Part shown: positions 1 through 4,573 of the stretch, in pieces
How the letters are laid out: each line of letters begins with the position of its first letter
How positions within the stretch are numbered: position 1 is the stretch's first letter
Source: Actinomycetota bacterium
GTDB lineage: Bacteria > Actinomycetota > Actinomycetes > Actinomycetales > Microbacteriaceae
Reading direction: 5' to 3'
NCBI GenBank assembly: GCA_018895315.1
Contig: JAHIOK010000128.1
Span: 1 to 8,440, forward strand
Length of the DNA: 8,440 nt
Notes under the pieces: generated by a model
The model's input: only the letters and a program-made list of their open reading frames with translations
What the model was told of the DNA's origin: nothing
Database searches by the model: none
Made by a program: the position numbers and the translations under genes

Positions 1-149
1 ACGAGCACGACCAGGGCGATCGCGAATCGCGCGACCGAGAGCACTGCGACGGAGCCGGTCTGGAGAGCCCATCCGCTGAATACATAGGCGAACGACCACA
101 GCACGACCGAGAGACCGATCGCGGCGAGCGGGAGCCAGCGGGTCGACAC
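1..149 (-). CDS. Probable EamA/DMT-family transporter, N-terminal fragment (runs off left edge)
   Basis: An open frame starts at a GTG at 149 and continues without a stop to the left edge (49 codons visible). The visible protein starts VSTRWLPLAAIGLSVVLW, then a serine/aromatic turn, a second hydrophobic stretch, and SVARFAIALVVLV. This layout, a first membrane helix of about 20 residues followed by a second helix introduced by an Arg-Phe pair, is what the first two helices of EamA/drug-metabolite-transporter proteins look like. These are ten-helix inner-membrane exporters of metabolites. The start is supported by a TACACT -10 element exactly six bases upstream, giving a leaderless mRNA. It lies just downstream of the small membrane protein gene but has its own promoter. 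Substrate cannot be told, and only about one sixth of a normal family member is present, so the family call is tentative. Confidence 0.55.
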   Translation of the reverse strand, partial: MSTRWLPLAAIGLSVVLWSFAYVFSGWALQTGSVAVLSVARFAIALVVL

Positions 150-155
150 GGCCTC

Positions 156-161
156 AGTGTA
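156..161 (-). promoter_or_regulatory. -10 element of a leaderless promoter for the DMT-type gene
   Basis: TACACT (TANNNT pattern) reads on the minus strand at 161-156, with a six-base spacer before the GTG at 149. This is the spacing that puts the transcription start at the first base of the start codon, as in many actinobacterial leaderless mRNAs. I see no convincing -35 element. It sits just past the stop codon of the upstream 75-residue gene. Confidence 0.45.
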
Positions 162-172
162 GAGCGGATGCC

Positions 173-400
173 TCAGAGCACCGCGCCGTCATCGTCGGGG
201 TCATCGAGCCCGACCTTGCGCCCGCGCCACGATTCGTAGGCGATCAGCCAGCCGATCGAGACCGCGGCGGCGAGGAGCAGGCCGATCCAGATGCTGCCGA
301 GCACGAGGCCGACGATCGCGCCGACCACGAGCAGCACGACCGCGCCGAGGATCCACTGCACGCGACCGCGCGGCCATCCGGTGGAGGGGGAGGATGTCAT
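173..400 (-). CDS. Small two-helix membrane protein, function unknown
   Basis: A 75-residue protein starting MTSSPSTGWPRGRVQW. Two hydrophobic segments are evident, about residues 16-36 (glycine- and valine-rich) and 38-55 (starting IWIGLLLAAA), separated by a very short turn, so it is probably a helical hairpin in the cytoplasmic membrane. The tail is charged: a basic YESWRGRK stretch and then an acidic DDPDDDG run, likely cytoplasmic. I do not recognise a functional family and give no function. A GTG two codons further upstream (406) would also be in frame, but the -10 element TAGGCT ends at 407, which fits the ATG at 400 as a leaderless start and excludes the GTG. Codon use looks like that of its neighbours. 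Confidence 0.7.
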   Translation of the reverse strand: MTSSPSTGWPRGRVQWILGAVVLLVVGAIVGLVLGSIWIGLLLAAAVSIGWLIAYESWRGRKVGLDDPDDDGAVL

Positions 401-406
401 GCCCAC

Positions 407-412
407 AGCCTA
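407..412 (-). promoter_or_regulatory. -10 element of a leaderless promoter for the small membrane protein
   Basis: TAGGCT (TANNNT) reads on the minus strand at 412-407, followed by the six bases GTGGGC and then the ATG at 400. No Shine-Dalgarno sequence fits between them, which agrees with leaderless initiation. No clear -35 box is seen. Confidence 0.5.
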
Positions 413-495
413 GACGCGCGCCGTCCCCGCCACCGGTGTCGTCGTTCGGACCGCGACGGGAACGCCCGCCTCCTGCACGAGCAGATGAGCTCCTG

Positions 496-918
496 TCAGG
501 CCGTGTCGGTGCCGCCAGCGGTGAGCGAGAGCATCCAGTCGATGCCGAACCGGTCGGTCAGCATCCCGAATCGACCACCCCACGGGGGTGTCTCGAACGG
601 TGCCGTGATCGTGCCTCCGTCGGCGAGTCCGTTCCAGTAGCGCTCGAGCATGGGTTCGTCGTCTCCGCTGACCGACACCGAGAACCCGGCCGGACGCGCG
701 AAGGGCATCGTGCTCGGAGTATCGGCTGCCATCAGGACGAAGCCGTCGGGCGTTTCGAGCTGGGCGTGCATCACGAGATCGTTCTCGCTCGGGTCTTGAC
801 CCATGTCGAACGCGGCGAAGGTGTCTATGACGAGCTCACCGCCGAACACGGAGCGATAGAACTCCATGGCGGCTCGGGCATCGTCTGTGAAGGAGAGGTA
901 GGGATTGAGGCTAGCCAT
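496..918 (-). CDS. VOC-family (PhnB-like) protein
   Basis: A 140-residue protein of the vicinal-oxygen-chelate fold, in the PhnB-like branch. It starts MASLNPYLSFTDDARAAMEF, the usual first strand and helix (mutated-looking 'NPYLSF..DARAAMEFYRSVFGGE'), with a mid-domain MHAQLETPDGF hairpin (residues 50-60) and the typical closing strand near FGMLTDRFGIDWML (117-130). Length is normal for a one-domain family member, which works as a dimer of paired beta-alpha-beta-beta-beta units. The reaction is not predictable: members range from metal-dependent lyases and resistance proteins to proteins with no known activity. The ATG at 918 has a good Shine-Dalgarno GAGGAG about eight bases upstream, so this gene, unlike its neighbours, is translated from a leadered mRNA. 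It is probably cytoplasmic and monocistronic. Confidence 0.85.
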   Translation of the reverse strand: MASLNPYLSFTDDARAAMEFYRSVFGGELVIDTFAAFDMGQDPSENDLVMHAQLETPDGFVLMAADTPSTMPFARPAGFSVSVSGDDEPMLERYWNGLADGGTITAPFETPPWGGRFGMLTDRFGIDWMLSLTAGGTDTA

Positions 919-1008
919 CGTTGTGCTCCTCGAACCTGGTGGGTGAGTGCCGCGGTCCTCGCGACGCGTCCAGTGTGCTCGGGGCCTCCGACATTCTCAA
1001 GACCGACG

Positions 1009-1022
1009 GTGACCGTGGTCAC
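1009..1022. promoter_or_regulatory. Inverted repeat GTGACC-GT-GGTCAC upstream of the VOC gene
   Basis: Six-base perfect arms around a two-base centre, located in the 123-base gap between the end of the glycosylase gene (1042) and the start of the VOC gene (918). A second overlapping inverted repeat, CCGTG-GT-CACGG, occupies 1013-1024. It could be a protein-binding operator for the VOC gene or part of the 3' end of the glycosylase transcript. There is no T-tract to make it a classic terminator. Confidence 0.3.
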
Positions 1023-1041
1023 GGGGAGGGAATGAGGTGCT

Positions 1042-1992
1042 CTATCTGTTTCGGTGGTCTTCGGGGTGCAGGCGCGGGCCGCGGCGTGGTTCGCGCACAC
1101 CGCTCGCCCCGATGAGCCGGATCACGCGCTGGCGTTGACCTGCCCACGGCGCCAGGAGCTGCAGCATCCCGTCGTCGTCGACGCGCGTTCCCGTGAGCGC
1201 GTGACCGACCTCGTGCGCGAGGTGGAAATCGCCGACGCTCACCGCGTCGGGGTCGCCGAGGGCGCGGATACGCGTCTCGGCCGAGGTCCAGGGGCCGACC
1301 CCGCGCAGGCTGATCAGCACACGATCGCGCGCTTCGCCGTCGGTCGCGGCGAGGAGGGCGCGGGTGACGGTCGCGCCGCGCCGTGCGGACTCGACGACCG
1401 TGCGGGACTGCGGCGGCTCGACCCCGGCGCGATGCCAGGCCCACGAGGGCACATGTCGCCAGCCGTCGATGCTCGGCGGTGCGAACATCGGCCGCGGTGT
1501 CGGACCGGGTGCGCGCTCGCCGTACCCCGCGACGATGCTCTGCCACGCGGCGAACGCCTGCATGCCCGTGACCTTCTGCTCGATGATCGAACTCGCCAGG
1601 GCATCGAAGACCAGGCCGGTGCGGCTGATCCGGAGACCGGGGTTGCGGTGGTGGGCGTCCGCGATCAGCGGATGCCGCGACCCATCGAAATCGTGCGGAT
1701 CGTCGTCGGCGCCGCACAGCGCGGGCAGCTGTGACAGAGCCCATCCGGCGCCTGGCCCCCACGCGGCTCCGCGGATCACTCCGCGGGTGGTCTCGCGCAG
1801 GGCGAGGGTCGCGACGCCCTCGGGAGTTCGGGTCGCGCGCCAGATGACGGCGCCGGCCGCGACCATCGAGGGGTCGCTTCCGCCGCGCCGCTGATACATC
1901 ACGGTGCGGCGAAGGTCGAGCGGATGCCGCGGGCGGTACTCGGTCTCGATCACCCGCTCCTGCTCGCGCTCGGACGTGGGCGCGAGAGTCAT
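1042..1992 (-). CDS. DNA-3-methyladenine glycosylase 2 (AlkA-like, HhH-GPD) family
   Basis: A 316-residue base-excision repair enzyme that likely removes alkylated purines from DNA by hydrolysing the N-glycosidic bond. An N-terminal region with ETEYRPRHPLDL near residue 17 precedes the helical glycosylase core. Key features: LASSIIEQKVTGMQA (residues 133-146), the equivalent of the family's 'I..QQ.....A' helix; the helix-hairpin-helix loop LRGVGPWT (229-236); and an aspartate in VSVGDFHLA (Asp255) at the position of the catalytic Asp of AlkA. No lysine replaces a residue in the hairpin, so it should be monofunctional. An upstream in-frame ATG at 2064 exists, but the -10 element TATCGT six bases before the ATG at 1992 and no Shine-Dalgarno favour the shorter, leaderless form. 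It has no obvious operon partner, and no Ada-type neighbour is visible. I leave the symbol empty because the Microbacteriaceae proteins of this family are distant from AlkA. Confidence 0.85.
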   Translation of the reverse strand: MTLAPTSEREQERVIETEYRPRHPLDLRRTVMYQRRGGSDPSMVAAGAVIWRATRTPEGVATLALRETTRGVIRGAAWGPGAGWALSQLPALCGADDDPHDFDGSRHPLIADAHHRNPGLRISRTGLVFDALASSIIEQKVTGMQAFAAWQSIVAGYGERAPGPTPRPMFAPPSIDGWRHVPSWAWHRAGVEPPQSRTVVESARRGATVTRALLAATDGEARDRVLISLRGVGPWTSAETRIRALGDPDAVSVGDFHLAHEVGHALTGTRVDDDGMLQLLAPWAGQRQRVIRLIGASGVREPRRGPRLHPEDHRNR

Positions 1993-1998
1993 GCGCTC

Positions 1999-2004
1999 AC
2001 GATA
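1999..2004 (-). promoter_or_regulatory. -10 element of a leaderless promoter for the DNA glycosylase
   Basis: TATCGT (TANNNT) on the minus strand at 2004-1999, a six-base spacer GAGCGC, then the ATG at 1992. Same geometry as the two leaderless promoters at 156-161 and 407-412. It decides the start of the glycosylase against the in-frame ATG at 2064. The -35 region is weak. Confidence 0.5.
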
Positions 2005-2053
2005 CGTCGTGGCCGCGACATCCCGGTCTTCGAACCACACTCCCTGCGCGAAT

Positions 2054-2082
2054 CCACATCCCATGGTCGCCAGGGGATGTGG
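2054..2082 (-). terminator. Strong hairpin, probable terminator of the winged-helix gene
   Basis: Perfect nine-base arms CCACATCCC (2054-2062) and GGGATGTGG (2074-2082), with three further pairs (TGG/CCA) inside after one A/G mismatch and a three-base loop. It lies 82 bases past the stop of the winged-helix regulator and about 50 bases before the promoter of the glycosylase, so it separates the two transcripts. There is no U-tract on either strand, as is common for terminators of high-GC actinobacteria; the terminator role is therefore an inference. Confidence 0.5.
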
Positions 2083-2163
2083 TCTGGGCGCTCAGGTGTG
2101 GTCTCGGCGACTGTGGCGCCGGCGGCTATGGGGCGCGGCCGGCATCTGAGTGCCTCGTGTGGC

Positions 2164-2895
2164 CTAGAAGCGGTCGGGGGAGGGGGTGCCGTGGCCGTAG
2201 CGGATCGCGACGTCGGCGTGGCGGTCGAACCGGTAGCCGATGCCCCGCACGGTGCGCACGATGTCTTCGTAGCGACCGAGCTTGGCGCGCAGGCGCCGCA
2301 CGTGGACGTCGATCGTGCGCTCGCCGGGAGCTTCTTCCTCGGTGGCGCCGAGCCAGAGCGAAGAGACGAGCTCGGTGCGCTCGATCGTGCGGCCTTCGCG
2401 CAGGACGAGGTACTGCAGCAGTTCGAACTCCTTGAAGGTGAACGCGGCGGACTCGCCGTCGATCAGGACACGCTTGCGGGAGATGTCGACCACGACACCG
2501 CCCTCGGCGCGGTCTTCGTCCGTGGGCTCGGCCTTGGTGCGGGCGACTGCGGACGGCTCGTGGAGGGCCAGGCGGACGACGTCGACATCGCGGCCACCGG
2601 CGCCCTCGGGGGCGAGGGCCACGGTCGCGTAGGTCTCGGCTGACGGGGCGAGCTCGGCGAGGGTGCGGCGAAGCGCGTCGACCAGAACACCGAGCGAGAC
2701 GCCGGATGCTGCGGCCTTCTCTTCATCGATGCCGACGTAGAGAGCGAAGCCACGCGGCGCGGTTCCGGGCGGGAGGTTTCGTGCGGGGGCGGCGGGCGCG
2801 GCCGGAGCCGGAGAGACGGCGGCTTCGTCGATCGCGGGAAGCGCGCGGAGCGTGGGACGAAGGGCGGGGCGCTCGAGGAGGGCGGTGTTCGACAT
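2164..2895 (-). CDS. Orphan winged-helix (OmpR/PhoB-type) transcriptional regulator without receiver domain
   Basis: A 243-residue protein, probably a cytoplasmic DNA-binding regulator. Residues about 133-224 form a complete OmpR/PhoB-type winged helix: beta strands around GGVVVDISRKRVLIDG, the helix FTFKEFELLQYLVLREG (152-168), the recognition helix in ERTIDVHVRRLRAKLG (192-207) and the wing VRTVRGIGYRF (213-223). The N-terminal half does not look like a receiver: no acidic pocket, phospho-Asp or conserved Lys is visible. It consists of an Ala/Pro-rich linker (about 25-45) and then a 65-residue alpha/beta-looking stretch from GFALYVGIDEEK to RLALHEPSAV (49-116) that I do not recognise. The start at 2895 is chosen because of the Shine-Dalgarno AAGGAA eight or nine bases upstream; the frame stays open to 3111, but that part looks non-coding. 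A leaderless Cys-rich leader frame and a hairpin over the Shine-Dalgarno lie upstream, suggesting expression control by attenuation. Its target genes are unknown. Confidence 0.8.
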   Translation of the reverse strand: MSNTALLERPALRPTLRALPAIDEAAVSPAPAAPAAPARNLPPGTAPRGFALYVGIDEEKAAASGVSLGVLVDALRRTLAELAPSAETYATVALAPEGAGGRDVDVVRLALHEPSAVARTKAEPTDEDRAEGGVVVDISRKRVLIDGESAAFTFKEFELLQYLVLREGRTIERTELVSSLWLGATEEEAPGERTIDVHVRRLRAKLGRYEDIVRTVRGIGYRFDRHADVAIRYGHGTPSPDRF

Positions 2896-2903
2896 GGGAG
2901 TCA

Positions 2904-2921
2904 GTTCCTTGCGGTGGGAAC
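2904..2921 (-). promoter_or_regulatory. Small hairpin covering the Shine-Dalgarno of the winged-helix gene
   Basis: In the minus-strand RNA, GTTCC (2921-2917) can pair with GGAAC (2908-2904) across an eight-base loop. GGAAC includes most of the AAGGAA Shine-Dalgarno (2910-2905) of the regulator gene starting at 2895. Five base pairs plus a possible G-U is weak but placed where it could reduce ribosome access. Role inferred only. Confidence 0.3.
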
Positions 2922-3033
2922 CCGGGCGATCAGCCGAGAGCGGGTTCGAGGTGTGTTGCGAATCGCGGCCCGAGGTGGGGGCCGGGTGCGGAGCATCCGA
3001 AGCGCGGGTGCGCATTGCGGTGCTCGGGGCGTT

Positions 3034-3059
3034 CTCGCGCGATTCAGATTCAGCGCGAG
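3034..3059 (-). promoter_or_regulatory. Stem-loop in the leader between the Cys-rich frame and the regulator gene
   Basis: Perfect seven-base arms CTCGCGC and GCGCGAG enclose a twelve-base loop that on the plus strand is two copies of GATTCA in tandem. It starts 21 bases after the stop codon of the leader frame (3080), a distance at which a ribosome stalled near the end of the leader could influence its folding. No U-tract follows, so it would not be a classic intrinsic terminator. Confidence 0.35.
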
Positions 3060-3079
3060 GGCCAGCGGGGGTCACCGAG

Positions 3080-3181
3080 TCAGCGGCACATTCGACAGCA
3101 CATGACAACACGGCCGACCATCATTCGGCCGGCAGCCTCGTTCGCCTCCCAGGCGGACAGAGTGCGTGCGTTGTCATTCAT
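3080..3181 (-). CDS. Candidate leaderless Cys/Met-rich leader peptide (33 aa) upstream of the winged-helix regulator
   Basis: The frame begins MNDNARTLSAWEANEAAGR and ends RVVMCCRMCR before a TGA; the last seven residues before the stop (MCCRMCR) hold three cysteines and two methionines, rare residues in this proteome. It starts about eight bases after the -10 element of a good minus-strand promoter, so it could be read from a leaderless or nearly leaderless mRNA. Short leaderless frames with cysteine runs near the end are established in mycobacteria as cysteine-responsive attenuators of downstream sulfur genes; applying that here is inference. Internal in-frame ATGs at 3124, 3121 and 3103 are possible alternative starts giving a shorter peptide with the same tail. 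The downstream gene, 184 bases away, is a regulator rather than a sulfur enzyme. The alternative is that the frame is a chance opening of a long 5' leader. Confidence 0.5.
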   Translation of the reverse strand: MNDNARTLSAWEANEAAGRMMVGRVVMCCRMCR

Positions 3182-3188
3182 GAGGCTG

Positions 3189-3218
3189 ATTATTACCGAA
3201 AGCGTCCCCGTGCGTCAA
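3189..3218 (-). promoter_or_regulatory. Promoter of the leader frame and winged-helix regulator
   Basis: Minus-strand TTGACG (3218-3213) is followed after 18 bases by AATAAT (3194-3189), which matches the TATAAT consensus in five of six positions (or TAATAA after 17 bases). This is the best sigma-70-type promoter in the window and lies in an AT-rich island. Transcription would start at about 3183-3181, right at the ATG of the leader frame, leaving roughly 286 bases of leader before the regulator gene. Confidence 0.6.
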
Positions 3219-3319
3219 ATCGCTCAGAATCATGCGCGCGCGGGGAAGAACACCGTGCACTGTGCTCACTCATTCGTCTTTGCCAGCCCACCCATATGTT
3301 GGCATTCGCGACAAATGTC

Positions 3320-3348
3320 TTGCGTTCTCGAGCCGGTTTCCCTACCAT
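3320..3348 (+). promoter_or_regulatory. Promoter of the lacI-type regulator gene
   Basis: TTGCGT (3320-3325), a 17-base spacer and TACCAT (3343-3348, TANNNT). The start of transcription would fall at about 3354-3356, inside the first LacI-type operator, which is where a repressor would block initiation. The leader before the ATG at 3412 is then about 57 bases with a GGAG Shine-Dalgarno six bases before the start. Confidence 0.5.
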
Positions 3349-3353
3349 CGTCA

Positions 3354-3366
3354 TCGAAGCGCTTCC
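3354..3366. promoter_or_regulatory. LacI-family operator 1 (autoregulation site)
   Basis: TCGAAGCGCTTCC contains the perfect ten-base palindrome GAAGCGCTTC with the central CG typical of LacI-family operators. The twelve bases TCGAAGCGCTTC are repeated exactly at 4483-4494 before the binding-protein gene. The site overlaps the predicted transcription start of the lacI gene. Confidence 0.7.
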
Positions 3367-3380
3367 GCGAAGCGTTTCGC
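3367..3380. promoter_or_regulatory. Second, imperfect operator-like palindrome next to operator 1
   Basis: GCGAAGCGTTTCGC is a palindrome with one mismatched pair and shares the GAAGCG half-site and the CG centre with operator 1. The two centres are 13 bases apart, so both dimers could hardly bind the same face independently; it may be an accessory site. Confidence 0.4.
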
Positions 3381-3411
3381 TTTCCGCAGGAACAAGACGA
3401 CGGAGTCTCGC

Positions 3412-4446
3412 ATGGCGAAGATCGACGAGGTGGCACGGGCCGCCGGGGTGTCCATCAGCACCGTGTCGTACGCGCTCAGCGGGAAGCGTCCGGTTGCGGC
3501 AGACACGCGCGCTCGCATCGAACAGGCGGTGCGCGAGCTCGACTACCGGCCGAACGCCGGAGCACGGATGCTGGCGGGCAGCCGCACCCACATCTTCGCC
3601 CTCACCGAGCCGTTCCGCCTGGACACTCACGCCCCGACGCACATGGCGTTCGTCCTCGCCGCCTCGATCGCCGCGAGGCAGAGCGACTACGACATCCTGC
3701 TCCTCACCGATGAAGAAGCCTCGGCCGGAATGCGCCGCGTCGCCTCCAGCGGCCTCGTTGACGGCGTCCTCGTGCTCGACGTCGCTCCGGCCGACGAACG
3801 CGTCGCGCTGGCCCGTCAGATCGACATCCCGACCGTGTTCATCGGGGTTCCCGACGATCACGACGGCCTGATCTGCGTCGACCTCGACTTCGAGGCCGCC
3901 TCCGCACTCGCGGTGGATCGCCTCGCCGATGGAGCGCACCGCACGATCGGCATGATCGGCCAGAGCGCCATCGCCTATGAGAACTCGAACTTCCCGCCCC
4001 GCGTCCGGCGGGGATTCGAGGATCACGCGCGCGAACGAGGCCTGGAGCATCACTTCCGCACCACCGGCCAGGTGCGCTCCAGCGCATCGGCGGTGCGACG
4101 TGCGACGGGCGAGTTGCTCGACGCGGGCGTCACGGGTCTCCTTCTGCACGCTTCGGAAGAGGTGCACTCCGCGGTGCTCGCTGAGCTGGCGAGCCGCGAC
4201 CTGTCGGTCCCGCGTGATGTGTCGGTGATCTCGGTCGCATCCACGTTCGATCTGACATCGCTCGCTGCGCCGATCGATGACATCCCGCTCGTGCCGCAGA
4301 CGTCGTGCGACCTGGCGGTCGACCTGGCCCTCCGTTCGCTCGAGGCCGACCCGCCTTCCGCGGGCATCTACCTGATCGCTCCGACGTACCGCGATCGCGG
4401 ATCCGTCACCCCGCCGCACGCCGCCGTAGAGGCCGTCGCGAGCTGA
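3412..4446 (+). CDS. LacI-family transcriptional regulator of the alpha-xyloside locus
   Basis: A 344-residue repressor of normal family length. Residues 3-22 (IDEVARAAGVSISTVSYALS) form the LacI helix-turn-helix, followed by the third helix to about residue 45 (RELDYRPN) and the hinge helix (PNAGARMLAG, 47-56) that inserts in the minor groove at the operator's central CG. From about residue 60 comes the periplasmic-binding-protein-like effector domain, with the subdomain features GLVDGVLVLD (114-123), IDIPTVFIG (137-145), VDLDFEAASALAVDRLADGAHRTIGMIG region (156-183) and VSVISVAST (270-278). The start is the ATG at 3412 with GGAG six bases upstream; the open frame extending to 3232 is promoter DNA. 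The inducer is most likely the transported alpha-xyloside or xylose, inferred from the next genes. Two operators sit upstream, so it probably represses itself and the operon. Confidence 0.9.
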   Translation: MAKIDEVARAAGVSISTVSYALSGKRPVAADTRARIEQAVRELDYRPNAGARMLAGSRTHIFALTEPFRLDTHAPTHMAFVLAASIAARQSDYDILLLTDEEASAGMRRVASSGLVDGVLVLDVAPADERVALARQIDIPTVFIGVPDDHDGLICVDLDFEAASALAVDRLADGAHRTIGMIGQSAIAYENSNFPPRVRRGFEDHARERGLEHHFRTTGQVRSSASAVRRATGELLDAGVTGLLLHASEEVHSAVLAELASRDLSVPRDVSVISVASTFDLTSLAAPIDDIPLVPQTSCDLAVDLALRSLEADPPSAGIYLIAPTYRDRGSVTPPHAAVEAVAS

Positions 4447-4482
4447 CCCCGAAGACACAGGACGGCACATGCATCTTCACAG

Positions 4483-4496
4483 TCGAAGCGCTTCGA
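4483..4496. promoter_or_regulatory. LacI-family operator 2, before the sugar-transport operon
   Basis: TCGAAGCGCTTCGA is a perfect 14-base palindrome, sharing twelve bases exactly with the operator at the lacI promoter. It lies 78 bases before the binding-protein ATG and 36 bases after the lacI stop codon. TTCACA (4476-4481) just upstream and TAACTC (4497-4502) just downstream could be a suboptimally spaced -35/-10 pair straddling it, but I cannot fix the promoter with confidence. Confidence 0.8.
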
Positions 4497-4504
4497 TAAC
4501 TCTT

Positions 4505-4524
4505 CCGCGGGAGCGGTCCCGCGG
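4505..4524 (+). promoter_or_regulatory. GC-rich hairpin in the leader of the binding-protein gene
   Basis: CCGCGGGA and TCCCGCGG are perfect eight-base arms around a GCGG loop. It lies between operator 2 and the Shine-Dalgarno sequence, with no T-tract. It could end lacI read-through transcripts partially, or protect the 5' end of the operon mRNA. Confidence 0.45.
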
Positions 4525-4573
4525 TACACAGAAGTCCCGGACACCAGGGGCACCACAGAAAGGAGTGCCGACG

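Noticed and set aside
394..1035. Long plus-strand open frame opposite the VOC gene
   Set aside because: It is the antisense of a well-recognised VOC gene, with Arg/Pro-rich low-complexity composition and no Shine-Dalgarno or family resemblance.
1019..1762. Minus-strand open frame in another frame of the glycosylase gene, extremely Arg-rich
   Set aside because: A shadow frame caused by high GC; the overlapping HhH-GPD protein explains the region.
2078..2104. TGTGGTCT repeated twice 19 bases apart
   Set aside because: An eight-base repeat without conserved flanks or a gene context; probably chance.
2896..3111. N-terminal extension of the winged-helix protein by 72 residues
   Set aside because: A Shine-Dalgarno precedes the ATG at 2895, the extension is low-complexity, and the region carries the leader and hairpins.
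3310..3319. GACA-AA-TGTC inverted repeat just before the lacI -35 box
   Set aside because: Only four-base arms; expected often by chance and not repeated at the operon.
3193..4470. Long minus-strand frame opposite lacI
   Set aside because: It covers a clear LacI-family gene on the plus strand and its promoter; the antisense protein is charged, repetitive and matches nothing.
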